NCBI RefSeq assembly: GCF_000317225.1
Contig: NZ_AJLL01000100.1
Coordinates: forward strand, 1-64,000
Direction: 5' to 3'
DNA from: Fischerella thermalis PCC 7521
GTDB taxonomy: Bacteria; Cyanobacteriota; Cyanobacteriia; Cyanobacteriales; Nostocaceae
Length of the DNA stretch: 64,000 nt
Shown: positions 50,958-61,296 of the stretch, one piece after another
Layout: each line of letters begins with the position of its first letter
Position numbering within the stretch: position 1 is the first letter of the stretch
Position numbers and translations under genes: made by a program
Notes under the pieces: generated by a model
The model's database searches: none
Told to the model about the DNA's origin: nothing
Seen by the model: only the letters and a program-made list of their open reading frames with translations

Positions 50958-53390
50958 ATGAAAAAGCGGAATCACTATTTTTGCATAGCTAGTTTAGTTT
51001 CCCTATGCTTTTTTGTTAAAACCGATTTGATTCAGGCACAAGTTACCTCAGATGGAACTTTATCAACCCAGGTTACAACCACCGATAACTTAGACTTCAC
51101 AATTACCAACGGCAACAAAGTTGGCAGCAACCTTTTTCATAGCTTTAGAGTATTTTCTGTCCCTACAGGAGGTTCAGCTTCCTTCGCCAATGACTTAGAT
51201 ATTAAGAACATCATTAACCGCGTGACAGGAGGCTCAATTTCAAATATTGATGGACAGATTAAAACCAACGGTTCTGCCAACCTTTTTCTGATTAATCCCA
51301 ATGGTATTGTCTTTGGCCCAAATGCCTCGTTAAACATCAACGGCTCTTTTGTCGCGAGTACAGCCCATAGTATCAACTTTGCTGATGGCACTCAATTCAG
51401 TGCTACAAATCCCGAGACACCACCGTTATTAACAGTCAATCTCCCCATAGGTTTACAGTTTGGGCAAGCTGCTCAAACAATCCGAGTAGAAGGGTCGAAT
51501 TTACAAGTTCTGCCTGGTCAAACTTTAGCTATTTTGGCTGGTGATGTATCAGTCAAAGGTAGCAGGCTGTTTGCACCCGCAGGACGAATTGATATAGGAA
51601 GTGTTGCCCCTAATAGTCTTGTCAACCTGACTCCAATAGTTGAAGGTTGGGCTTTGGGATACGATGGCGTGCAAAACTTTCAAGATATGCAAATATCCCA
51701 AGCAGCTAAAATTCTTACTGACGGTAAAGGTAGTGGAACTATTCAGCTACATGGCAGAAACATTGCAATCACCGGTGCTTCATTAGTGCGGGGGGTAAAT
51801 CTAGGAGAAAAACCAGGTCAATCTTTGATTGTTAAAGCCTCTGAATCTGTAGAAATAAGTGGTTTCAGCCAGGATTCTACCAGTCAGTTAATTACTTTGG
51901 CTTTGGGTAATGGCTCAGCAGGTGACATAACAATTGCAACGAAGCGATTGATTGTTCGTGATGGTGGACTCATAGAAACCTCTACTATTGGTTCTGGTTC
52001 CGGAGGAGATTTAGCTGTTGATGCGTCTGAATCTGTGGAGGTAGTAGGAGGTGTTGGAAGTTTTTCTAGCTTAAGTGTTCGTACTATCAGTCTGGACAAA
52101 AATGCTGGAGATGCGGGAACAGTGCACATTTCTACCAAAAACTTGATTCTCCGTGATGGTGGACAGATATCAACTTCTACCCTTGGTGCTGGCAATGGGG
52201 GGACTGTGAAAATAGATGCCTCTGAATCTGTAGAAGCAAGTGGTTTAATATCTGTGGTAGGTAATGATCTGATAAATACCATTAATTTCCCCAGTGGCTT
52301 AGTTTCTGAGACTAGAAATTCTCGACCATTCTTCACTGCACCTACAGGCAAAGGCGGGGACATAATCATCAACACCCAGCGTTTAATTGTCAAAGACGGT
52401 GCTAGCATCTCAGTTGCTGCTGTGAATGGTAGTCGAGGTCAGGCAGGAACCTTAGATATCAATGCTTCAGATTTTGTATCAGTGAGTGGTTCTGCTATTG
52501 ATCGTAACAACCAACTAGTTCCCAGCACCTTACTAGCTAGAAGTGAGGGGCCTGGTAGTGCGGGCGACTTGAGAATTAATACAGAAAAGTTGACTGTCAA
52601 AAATGGGGCAGAAATTAATGCCAATAGCCAAGGTTCAGGCAGGGCAGGCAACCTTAATATTACAGCTGATAACTTGTTGCTAGACAACCAAGGCAAACTC
52701 ACTGCTAACACTACAGGGGGACAGGGAAATATCAACCTAGACTCTGGGACTTTAATTTTACGTCGTGGCAGTAGCATCACCACCAACGCCACAGGAAATA
52801 ATGTTACTGGTGGCAACATCAATATTGATACAGACAATTTAGTTGCAGTTCCCCAAGAAAATAGTGATATCACTGCCAATTCTCAGGACTTCCGGGGGGG
52901 TAATGTCACCATCAATGCTCAAGCTATATTTGGCACGCAGTTTCGCCAGCAACCTACGTCTTTAAGTGATATCACTGCTACTGGGGCAAATTCTCAGTTA
53001 AATGGCAACGTCCAAATCAACATCCCGGATGTTGATCCCAGTTCCGGCTTAGTGGAATTATCAAATATTCCTATTGATCGCACTCAACAAATAGCACAAG
53101 CTTGTCCGGCTGATCAAGGCAATAAATTTATCATTACCGGACGTGGCGGCTTGCCATATTTACCAAACGAAGCGCTCCGCACTCAGAATACAGTACCACT
53201 ACCTTGGGTGAAGCTCGACCATCGGCAGGTGACGACAAGGGGAGAGTCATTACCCAAGTCATCAATTCCTAATCAAATTGTTGAGGCTACAGGTTGGGTA
53301 GTTAATAAGTCTGGGGAGGTGGTATTGGTAGCAGCAAATACTACGCCTGTGAGTTCTTGGTCAACTCCCGCAGTTTGTGCGAGGCGTTAA
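50958..53390 (+). CDS. Filamentous-haemagglutinin-type secreted protein (two-partner secretion substrate)
   Basis: About 810 residues from ATG 50958. A signal peptide (NHYFCIASLVSLCFFVKTDL, then QAQ) precedes the TPS/haemagglutination domain: NKVGSNLFHSFRVFSVPTGG, NIINRVTGGSISNIDGQIK, ANLFLINPNGIVFGPNASLN. Residues 260-660 form a beta-helix of repeated AGDI/RINT-KL-V-DGA-I--ST--GS units (SAGDITIATKRLIVRDGGLI). The C-terminal segment VELSNIPIDRTQQIAQACP, GNKFIITGRGGLPYLPNEAL is a cyanobacterial family tail. It should pass through a TpsB/ShlB pore, but none is encoded in this window. It is followed by a TPR-CHAT gene, a neighbourhood I have seen in cyanobacteria. Confidence 0.88.
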   Translation: MKKRNHYFCIASLVSLCFFVKTDLIQAQVTSDGTLSTQVTTTDNLDFTITNGNKVGSNLFHSFRVFSVPTGGSASFANDLDIKNIINRVTGGSISNIDGQIKTNGSANLFLINPNGIVFGPNASLNINGSFVASTAHSINFADGTQFSATNPETPPLLTVNLPIGLQFGQAAQTIRVEGSNLQVLPGQTLAILAGDVSVKGSRLFAPAGRIDIGSVAPNSLVNLTPIVEGWALGYDGVQNFQDMQISQAAKILTDGKGSGTIQLHGRNIAITGASLVRGVNLGEKPGQSLIVKASESVEISGFSQDSTSQLITLALGNGSAGDITIATKRLIVRDGGLIETSTIGSGSGGDLAVDASESVEVVGGVGSFSSLSVRTISLDKNAGDAGTVHISTKNLILRDGGQISTSTLGAGNGGTVKIDASESVEASGLISVVGNDLINTINFPSGLVSETRNSRPFFTAPTGKGGDIIINTQRLIVKDGASISVAAVNGSRGQAGTLDINASDFVSVSGSAIDRNNQLVPSTLLARSEGPGSAGDLRINTEKLTVKNGAEINANSQGSGRAGNLNITADNLLLDNQGKLTANTTGGQGNINLDSGTLILRRGSSITTNATGNNVTGGNINIDTDNLVAVPQENSDITANSQDFRGGNVTINAQAIFGTQFRQQPTSLSDITATGANSQLNGNVQINIPDVDPSSGLVELSNIPIDRTQQIAQACPADQGNKFIITGRGGLPYLPNEALRTQNTVPLPWVKLDHRQVTTRGESLPKSSIPNQIVEATGWVVNKSGEVVLVAANTTPVSSWSTPAVCARR

Positions 53391-53402
53391 GGATTATGCG
53401 TT

Positions 53403-53530
53403 GGTGTCAATCGGTGCTCATCTGTGTCCATCTGTGTTCGTTTTTTCTCTACAGGAGTTGAGCACAAACTACTGTATTTTGAATAAATCGACCACCGATA
53501 CACACCGATGCACACCGATGTACACAGATA
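53403..53530. repeat. ACACCGATG/CATCTGTG satellite copies
   Basis: TGTGTCCATCTGTGTTCG at 53425-53442 and GATACACACCGATGCACACC at 53495-53520 are the inverse halves of the same satellite seen at 3251. They fill the gap between the exoprotein and TPR-CHAT genes. Confidence 0.65.
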
Positions 53531-53545
53531 AATTATGCATCGGCT

Positions 53546-56388
53546 TTGGGAGTGTTAAATCATCTATTTGGTATACTCCTGTTTGTACAACCTTCCCAAA
53601 AATTTTTTGCTGTGTCTTTTCACCGACGCCGTTATGACGCCAGCAGATGGCTAAGAAGTATCTTGCTAGCTTTAGTGACTGCACTTTTGGTTATCTTTGA
53701 GTTTAATCTCAACCTAGCTATACAAATTGCTGTTCCTTTGACTCAGGCAAAGAGTAATTCTAACCAACTAAACGCCCAATCTTTAGTTGCACAGGGTCAA
53801 AAACTCTACGAGGCTGGAGATTATACTCAAGCGGTGGAAATTTTACAACAGGCAATAGAGGCTTTTCAAGCTAGTGGAGATCAACTAGGGCAAGCTATGG
53901 CATTGGGCAATCTTGCTTTAGTCGTGAAGCAACTAGGACAGATACAAGCATCTTACAATTATATTACCAAAAGTCTGGAAATTCTTCAGGCTAATCGCAA
54001 TGTAGAGACGCAAAATTTTGCGTCTTTACAAGTTCTTGCCCAAACTCTGGAAATTCAGGGAAGTCTGCTGTTGGAATTGGGTAGAACTCAGCAAGCTTTG
54101 GATAGTTGGAAACAAGCTGTTCGTATTTACACGCAATTAGGTGATGAAGTTGGTAGAATTCGTAGTTCTATTAATCTTGCCCAAGCTGAGCAAACTTTGG
54201 GACTTTACCGTCAAGCCCAAAGGAATTTAGAGCAACTAGTCGACTCTGTGGACAAACAACCAGACTCTGTGATCAAAATAACTCTCCTCCGCAGCCTTGG
54301 TGATGTTCTACAATTAGTCGGTGAGTTAGATAAGTCTACAAAAGTTTTGCAAAAAAGTCGTGATCTTGCTCAAAAATTGCGATCGCCTGACCAATTAGCA
54401 GCAACATTACTGAGTATAGGTAATATCTACCGTGCTTCAGGTAATAGAGCTAGCGAGCAGCTAAATACTTTTAGTGAAGCAAGGTTGACGCCTTTACACT
54501 GTAGAACCTCGAATGCACAACAACCCATCTCTCAGGAAGCTTCTCAAGCCTATCAACAAGCTGTGCAATATTATCAGCAGGCGGCTACTCTATCTAAATC
54601 ACCAGTTGGGCAAATTCAGGCAAAACTCAACCAATTGAGTGTATTACTAGAAATGCACAATTGGTCACAAGCACGGCTGTTATCTGCTGATATCCAACCC
54701 CGGTTAAGCCAAATTCCTGTTAGCCAAACAGCAATTTTTACCCGGATTAACTTGGCTCAAAGTTTAGTTTGTTTCAAACAAACCACAAACGCAGATATAC
54801 CTGAATGGCGAGAAATTGCTCAAGATTTCGCAACCGCAATTAAACAGGCTAGAAGTATTGGTGATCAACGTTCAGAAGCATATGCTTTGGGTGCTTTGGG
54901 GGCATTATATCTAGAAACAAAAGACTTAGACAATGCCCAAAAGCTGACTGAGGAAGCCTTCAAAATCGCTCAGACTATGCAATTAGGAGATATTGCTTAT
55001 TTATGGCAATGGCAACTAGGATACATACTCAGGATTAAAGGCGATATTCCAGGTGCGATCGCATTCTACAACCAAGCATATGATACCCTCCAATCTCTTC
55101 GCAACGATTTAGTAGCCCTCAACCCAGATATCCAATTTTCCTTTCGTGATAATGTCGAACCTGTCTATCGGCAATATGTGGATTTACTCTTACTACCAGA
55201 AAATAGGGCATCAGGAATAGTTAACAATAAACAACCAAAAACTAACCAAAAAAATTACAGCAAGCCCGTAAAGTAATTGAAGCTTTGCAGTTCACAGAAT
55301 TAGAGAACTTTTTTCGGGAAGCCTGTTTGCAACCTGTACCAAAACAGATTGATGAGGTGGTTGATAAAACTGACACTACAGCAGCAGTCATTTACCCAAT
55401 TATTTTAAAAGACCGTCTTGAAATCATTCTCAAGTTACCAACAGAGAGTGAACTTTATCACTACACAACCAATCAACAGGCAAACGAAATTGAAAAAAAT
55501 TTAGATAAACTACAGCAATTACTTACACAACCAGACCGTATTAATGATGTCAAGAAATTATCAGGAACAGTATATAACTGGTTGATTCAACCACTGGAAA
55601 ATAAACTAGCAAACACGAACGTTAAAACATTGGTATTTGTTCTTGATGGTTCTTTGCGAAATATCCCGATGGCAGTTCTTTATGATCAGCAAGACCAAAA
55701 ATTTTTAATCCAAAAGTATGCTATTGCTCTCGCTCCAGGTTTGCAGTTAATTGACCCCAAACCTTTGCAAAAAAGGACATTTAATGCTTTAATTGCTGGA
55801 GTCAGCAAAGAACGTGAAATTGAAAATCGCACCTTTTCTCCTCTGACATATGTAGAAGATGAATTGCGGACAATTCAGTCAGCAATTCCTAAAACAGAAG
55901 AACTTCTCAATCAAAATTTTACTAGAAAAAATGTGCAGAATCAGATGCAAGCAGCACCCTACACTGTTGTTCACATCGCAACTCATGGTGAGTTTAGTTC
56001 CAATGCCGAAAAAACTTTTATTTTGACTTGGAATCAACTTTTGAAAGTCAAGGATTTTGATAAAATATTGCGCTTAGGTAACTCTAGTAAATCTCGTGCT
56101 ATTGAATTACTTGTTTTGAGCGCTTGTCAAACTGCTTTAGGAGATAAACGAGCGACTTTAGGACTTGCTGGGATCGCAGTCCGAGCAGGCGCACGTAGCA
56201 CCCTAGCAACTTTGTGGTCTGTTGACGATGAGTCAACAGCTGTGCTGATGAGTAAATTTTATGATGAGTTAGAAAATCCTACGCTTACTAAAGCTGATGC
56301 TCTTCGTCGCGCTCAGATCTCTCTATTAGAGAGTGACGAAATTCCCTATCTGTGGGCGCCATATGTTTTGGTGGGGAATTGGTTGTAG
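53546..56388 (+). pseudogene. TPR-CHAT protein split by a one-base loss in an A7 run
   Basis: The first frame (53546-55276) encodes a membrane helix (LRSILLALVTALLVIFEF) and TPR units such as GQKLYEAGDYTQAVEILQQA and IGDQRSEAYALGALGALYLE, ending after VEPVYRQYVDLLLLPEN. The CHAT peptidase half continues in another frame (LQQARKVIEALQFTELENFF from about 55255) with VVHIATHGEF (catalytic His) and ELLVLSACQTALG (catalytic Cys) to 56388. Adding one A to 55248-55254 joins them into one protein of about 930 residues. The true start is uncertain: TTG 53546 or GTG 53612. CHAT proteases are caspase-like; several TPR-CHAT proteins act in defence or cell death. The break may be an error or real. Confidence 0.8.
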
Positions 56389-56605
56389 GGAGTGGGGAGA
56401 GTAGTAAACTACAACTAACCACTAAAAACTAACAACAACCACCAACCTACAATCACCAACCTACAACCAACAATCCTAAGTTCTATCATGGAGAATAAAT
56501 AAGCTCTGTTTGAGATTGCTGTATTCTCGAATCCAGGCTGAAAGGCTGGTAAATTGGAGAAAGGCAAGCAACTTCAGAGCTGACCAAACGGATAAGGACT
56601 GCTAT

Positions 56606-59407
56606 ATGAAAAGCAAGCATCAATTTGTCTACGCATTTCTGTTGCAAGGCGCTGTAGTATTTTTTACTAACTTGCTATCCGTTGGTGATGTTATAGCTCA
56701 AGTTACACCATCTCCCGCAGTTACTCAACAGCCTCAACAGCAACAGGTTAGAGAACTAGTCCAAACCGAAGTAGACCGGGCTTTTGGTCGAACACGCAAT
56801 TTACTAAACATCTGGGTAGTTATACTGACTGTATTTCCTGTTGCTGTCATTGCTTCTTTTTGGCTGTTGCGGCGGGCTGTGGTACGGGAAATCGTAGATA
56901 GAGCTACACAGCAGTTTAAGGAATTAGAGGAATTACAAAATCAACTGATCAGTGTGAGACAAGCTGCTCAAAACAGTATTCAACAAGCCAAAAATATTAC
57001 TGCTGACTTAGAACAAGAAGCAAAAGCGGTACGAGAACAAATCATATCTGTAATTCCGTCGGAAATATCACAGTCAAAATTACAAGCATTAACAGAATTA
57101 GAAAGACAAATTGATGCATCCAAACAGGAATTAAAAAATTTAGAAACAGAATTTGGTTCTCGTTTGTCTGAATTAGAAATAGACGCTCAACATCAGAAAA
57201 ATATCACGCTTGATACTTTAGGTAAATTAAAATCAGAGTTAATATCAGAAATTTCTGAATTGCAGCACGAGTATCAAAAACAAAGAGAACAAACTTTTGC
57301 TGATTTACAATCATCGCGACAAGAATTTACTTCTCAGATAACTGCTTGGCAGTCAGAAGTCAAGCAAAAAAATGAACAGATTTGCGAAAATTTACATCAA
57401 ACACAGTTAGAATTTACGGCTCAATTATCTGACATTCAAACAGAAACTCAACAGCAGAAAGAACAAGCTTTTCTGCTATTAGAAAAATCAATTACAGAGT
57501 TGACAACCAAACTGACTGAAATCCAGTCTAATGCTCAGCAACAAAAGCAGCAAATTCAAGAAAATATGGAAAGTTTACAAACAGAATTTGCTGCTAAATT
57601 AACAGAATATCAATTAGCTAATCAACAGAATCAGGAACATACGACTGCCGATTTAGAAAAATCACGACAAGAATTCACATCTCAATTAGCAAAATGGCAA
57701 TCGGAACTTGAGCAGCAACAGCAGCAAGTATTGGCTACCGTAACTAATTGGCAATCGGAATTCGCCACACAGCTTGCTAATTTAAATCTCATCACTCAGC
57801 AGCAAAAAGAACAAGCCTTGGCAAATTTAGAAGCTTCCAAGCAAGAATTAATATCGCAATTTGCCTCTCATCTGGCTGGTTCGGAGTTGGAAGTACAGCA
57901 ACAAAAGCAACAAATTCTGGCAAATTTGCAAGCATTACAGTCAGAATTTACCTCACAATTGTCAGAATTCCAAACAGGAACGCAACAACGCCAAGAACAA
58001 GCTTTAGTTCAATTAGACAAATCAATATCTGAATTAACATCTCAACTGAAGAATGTACAATCAGAAACTGAGGAACAAAAGCAACAAGTCCTGAAAAGGT
58101 TGGAGAAATCACAAGCAGATTTTACAGCCCAACTGACGCTATGGCAAGTCGGAACTCAACAACAAAAAGAACAAGCTTTAGCAGAACTAAATAAAACAGT
58201 ATCTGAGATTAAATTTCAACTTAGTGATGTGCAAACAGAAGCTGTACAGCAGAAACAGCGTATTACTAAAAGGTTGGAGAAATTACAAACTGAAATTGCT
58301 TCGCAAATATCTAAGCTGTTGGCAGATGTGAAACGTAGTAAGGAATTAGTAATTGAAAATCTAGAAAAATCAGGTTCAGAATTTGCGTCTCAGTATTTAG
58401 AATTACAGTCAAATGCACAATCACAAAAGTTGGAAATTATCGCAAAGCTAGAAAAAATCAAGTCAGATTTTATCTCGCAACTTGCCCAGATACAAACAGA
58501 AGCGCAACAACAAAAAGCAGAAACTCTCAAACAACTTGCAGAAATTACACCTCCAGCTAATTTGGAAGTAGTAGCAGCAGAAGTTCAGGAAATATTCAAG
58601 CCAGAACCGCAACAAACACAAGACTCAGAAACTGGTGAACAAGAAAATATATTGACTGCTGATGATTACCTCAAACAGGGAGATGTGCTGCTTGCAGAAA
58701 AACGTTATGAAGATGCGATCGCTCTCTATAAAAAAGCAATAAAACTTAACCCAGACGAACCAGTAATCTGGTTAAAGCGGGGAATTGCCTTAGCAAGATT
58801 AAAACAATACCAAGATGCGATCGCCTGTTACGATCAAGCCTTACAAATCAACCCTGAATATCATCAAGCTTGGTGTGACAAAGGCGTAGCACTGGGATTC
58901 CTACAGCGACAAAAAGAAGCTTTTCAATGTTTTGACAAAGCCGTCAAAATCAAACCAGACGATGCTGTAGCTTGGTTAAACCGGGGACTAGCCTTAGAAG
59001 AATTGGAAGAATACGAAGAAGCGATCGCATCTTTTGATACAGCACTCCAATTAAACCCCGACTCTTACAAAGCTTGGAATAACCGGGGTTACGCCCTCGT
59101 GATGCTTGGTGATGACGATGAAGCAATTCAAAGCTTTGATCAGGCGTTGAAAATTAAACCAGATTACGCCAACGCCTATTACAACAAAGCCGCCTGTTAT
59201 GCTTTACAACCCCAGCTAGAATTAGCCCTAGAAAATCTCCAACAAGCAATAAATCTCAATCCCAGGTATAGACAACAAGCAGAAACCGATATAGATTTTG
59301 AGTTAATTGCCAAAGACAAGCGCTTTCGGCAGTTGATTGTAGATAATAAAGGCAGATGGCAGATGGCAGATGGCAGAAGGAACCCTGTAAGTAAATCTGA
59401 AATTTAA
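56606..59407 (+). CDS. Large membrane protein with periodic coiled coil and C-terminal TPRs
   Basis: 933 residues from ATG 56606 (MKSKHQFVYAFLLQGAVVFF); an upstream TTG start is unlikely. A signal-like N-terminus, a Gln-rich linker, one membrane helix (LLNIWVVILTVFPVAVIASF, about residues 72-92), then some 560 residues of coiled coil built from a roughly 42-residue period (QQQKEQALANLEASKQELIS, QQRQEQALVQLDKSISELTS). Residues 700-900 hold about six TPRs (YEDAIALYKKAIKLNPDEPV, YQDAIACYDQALQINPEYHQ). It could be a periplasmic or cytoplasmic scaffold. I do not know a named homologue. The last residues (GRWQMADGRRNPVSKSEI) come from a GGCAGATGGCAGATGGC repeat. Confidence 0.82.
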   Translation: MKSKHQFVYAFLLQGAVVFFTNLLSVGDVIAQVTPSPAVTQQPQQQQVRELVQTEVDRAFGRTRNLLNIWVVILTVFPVAVIASFWLLRRAVVREIVDRATQQFKELEELQNQLISVRQAAQNSIQQAKNITADLEQEAKAVREQIISVIPSEISQSKLQALTELERQIDASKQELKNLETEFGSRLSELEIDAQHQKNITLDTLGKLKSELISEISELQHEYQKQREQTFADLQSSRQEFTSQITAWQSEVKQKNEQICENLHQTQLEFTAQLSDIQTETQQQKEQAFLLLEKSITELTTKLTEIQSNAQQQKQQIQENMESLQTEFAAKLTEYQLANQQNQEHTTADLEKSRQEFTSQLAKWQSELEQQQQQVLATVTNWQSEFATQLANLNLITQQQKEQALANLEASKQELISQFASHLAGSELEVQQQKQQILANLQALQSEFTSQLSEFQTGTQQRQEQALVQLDKSISELTSQLKNVQSETEEQKQQVLKRLEKSQADFTAQLTLWQVGTQQQKEQALAELNKTVSEIKFQLSDVQTEAVQQKQRITKRLEKLQTEIASQISKLLADVKRSKELVIENLEKSGSEFASQYLELQSNAQSQKLEIIAKLEKIKSDFISQLAQIQTEAQQQKAETLKQLAEITPPANLEVVAAEVQEIFKPEPQQTQDSETGEQENILTADDYLKQGDVLLAEKRYEDAIALYKKAIKLNPDEPVIWLKRGIALARLKQYQDAIACYDQALQINPEYHQAWCDKGVALGFLQRQKEAFQCFDKAVKIKPDDAVAWLNRGLALEELEEYEEAIASFDTALQLNPDSYKAWNNRGYALVMLGDDDEAIQSFDQALKIKPDYANAYYNKAACYALQPQLELALENLQQAINLNPRYRQQAETDIDFELIAKDKRFRQLIVDNKGRWQMADGRRNPVSKSEI

Positions 59408-59458
59408 CTTATATTACAGGGTAGCTTGAATCCAAAATTTAAAATCTCAGCTATTCTT

Positions 59459-60442
59459 ATGCCCATATCAACTATTGACACTCAAGACAAAGCAGCCATC
59501 CAAGCAGCCCAAACTACAGTTGCAATATGCGATCGCTCACATTGGGGACGAATTAAAGTTACTGATGGCGATCGTCTGCGCTTTTTGCATAATCAAAGCA
59601 CCAACGATTTTCAAAAACTGCAACCAGGACAAGGCTGTGATACGGTTTTTGTGACATCCACCGCCCGCACTATTGACTTAGCAACAGCCTATGTCATGGA
59701 GGATGCTGTACTGCTTTTGGTTTCGCCTAACCGTCGGGAATATCTGTTGCAATGGTTAGACCGTTATATCTTTTTTGCTGACAAAGTACAACTAACTGAT
59801 GTCACTGATGAAACTGCTACTTTGAGTCTCATCGGGCCAGACAGTGATACCATTGTGGAAAAGTTGGGCGCTGGTGCCATTATTGGTCAACCCTACGGCA
59901 ATCACCAAATATTTGATGGTATACATGTAGCCGTTGGTAGTGGTCTTGCTTCTCCCGGATACAACCTAATTTTGCCAGTTTCCATCAAAGAAACCGTCTG
60001 GAATAAAATAGTGGAGTTAGGCGCAGTACCCATGAGCGATCGCGCTTGGGAAATGTTACGAATTACCCAAGGTCGCCCGGTTCCAGATCAAGAACTGACT
60101 GATGATTACAATCCTTTGGAAGTGGGCTTGTGGCAAACCGTTTCCTTTAACAAAGGTTGTTATATTGGTCAAGAAACTATTGCCCGTTTAAATACTTATA
60201 AAGGTGTAAAACAACATCTCTGGGGTATAAATCTGAGTGCTGCTGCACAACCAGGAACAACCATTACAATAGGGGATGAAAAAGTCGGTAAATTAACCAG
60301 TTGTATTGAAACTGTAGATGGATATCGTGGTTTAGGCTACATCCGTACTAAAGCTGGTGGTGCAGGTTTACAAGTCAAAGTCGGGGAAGTTACAGGCGAA
60401 ATTGTACAAATTCCTTTTGTTTCTCACGAATACCCAGAGTAA
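59459..60442 (+). CDS. ygfZ: YgfZ/GcvT-like folate-binding protein
   Basis: 327 residues from ATG 59459. The N-terminal GcvT-like fold has WGRIKVTDGDRLRFLHNQST and QPGQGCDTVFVTSTARTIDL; the diagnostic motif K-G-C-Y-x-G-Q-E is present in FNKGCYIGQETIARLNTY (Cys about residue 240). YgfZ proteins use tetrahydrofolate to help make or repair Fe-S clusters, notably in MiaB-type enzymes. Family length is matched. It follows the coiled-coil TPR gene by about 50 bases, but there is no evidence of a shared role. Confidence 0.92.
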   Translation: MPISTIDTQDKAAIQAAQTTVAICDRSHWGRIKVTDGDRLRFLHNQSTNDFQKLQPGQGCDTVFVTSTARTIDLATAYVMEDAVLLLVSPNRREYLLQWLDRYIFFADKVQLTDVTDETATLSLIGPDSDTIVEKLGAGAIIGQPYGNHQIFDGIHVAVGSGLASPGYNLILPVSIKETVWNKIVELGAVPMSDRAWEMLRITQGRPVPDQELTDDYNPLEVGLWQTVSFNKGCYIGQETIARLNTYKGVKQHLWGINLSAAAQPGTTITIGDEKVGKLTSCIETVDGYRGLGYIRTKAGGAGLQVKVGEVTGEIVQIPFVSHEYPE

Positions 60443-60648
60443 GTTAGTGGAAATCAATATAACGGAAGTGACAAAAGACAACACGCCTATAAGGGCAAAG
60501 CATTTATATACATATCTTGACATCAAAACTGAATCTACTAGTACAAATGCTTTGTCCCTACCCAATGACGAATCACTTTTGACAAATGACGACCCCTACT
60601 AGTTGGCTTTATTTGTATCGGCTTAACTTAGTCAAGGAGACAAATACA

Positions 60649-61131
60649 ATGGAATTCAAATCAGTGGTAATGGAAATTCCTGAGGGAAGTAATATTATCA
60701 TTGGGCAAACACACTTTATTAAAACAGTCGAAGATTTGTATGAAATTATGGTGGGAACTTCACCTCAGGTGAAATTTGGTCTTGCTTTTTGCGAAGCATC
60801 GGGAGTTTGTTTGATTCGAGTGGCTGGTAATGATCGCAATCTTGAAGAAGTAGCAACAAAAAATGCCCAAAATTTAGCAGCTGGTCACAGCTTTGTTATT
60901 CTCTTAAAAGAAGCCTACCCCATTAACTTTTTGAATGCCATCAAACAGTGTCCAGAGGTGTGCAATATTTACTGCGCCACAGCAAATCCAGTGCAGGTGA
61001 TTGTTGCTGAAACAGAACAAGGGCGTGGCATTATGGGGGTGATAGATGGATTTTCACCCAAGGGTGTGGAAAGTGCTGAGGATGTGAAGGCACGCAAGGA
61101 ACTATTGCGGAAGTTTGGTTATAAACTGTGA
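60649..61131 (+). CDS. Adenosine-specific kinase (DUF355 family)
   Basis: 160 residues from ATG 60649 with AAGGAGA nine bases upstream; the earlier in-frame start would translate a repeat-rich leader. The whole length is one domain: [117 protein letters not shown]. The family was named from an archaeal adenosine kinase structure; its cellular role in cyanobacteria is not known. The stop overlaps the start of a dispersed ACATGATAT repeat. Confidence 0.88.
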   Translation: MEFKSVVMEIPEGSNIIIGQTHFIKTVEDLYEIMVGTSPQVKFGLAFCEASGVCLIRVAGNDRNLEEVATKNAQNLAAGHSFVILLKEAYPINFLNAIKQCPEVCNIYCATANPVQVIVAETEQGRGIMGVIDGFSPKGVESAEDVKARKELLRKFGYKL

Positions 61132-61290
61132 TATCATGTCTGCTTGAACACTTGTATTATTTGTTGGGGTCGGTAATAGGTAATGGGTTATTGGTGTAAC
61201 ACTCTGCACTCCTTTGCGTAAATCTCTGCGCGACTGTGCGTTTCCAAATAAACCTTTGCGCCTACCCTACGAAAACACCTTACAGCGTAG
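61129..61290. repeat. Dispersed repeats between the kinase and helicase genes
   Basis: 61129-61180 is the minus-strand copy of the repeat also at 36932 and 44032 (ATATCATGTCTGCTTGAACA). 61200-61250 holds the string CTCTGCACTCCTTTGCG and CTCTGCGCGACTGTGCG, a relative of 3549-3592. No gene lies here. Confidence 0.6.
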
Positions 61291-61296
61291 TTATGA

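Noticed and set aside
51884-52879. Long antisense frames (174 and 146 codons) inside the haemagglutinin-type gene
   Set aside because: They are shadows of a repetitive coding sequence; the products are Pro/Leu/Ser-rich with no domain, and the sense gene has clear family features.
53377-53684. Short frames in the satellite DNA after the exoprotein gene
   Set aside because: They consist of translated ACACCGATG repeats (CVHRCVSV type) with no coding signs.
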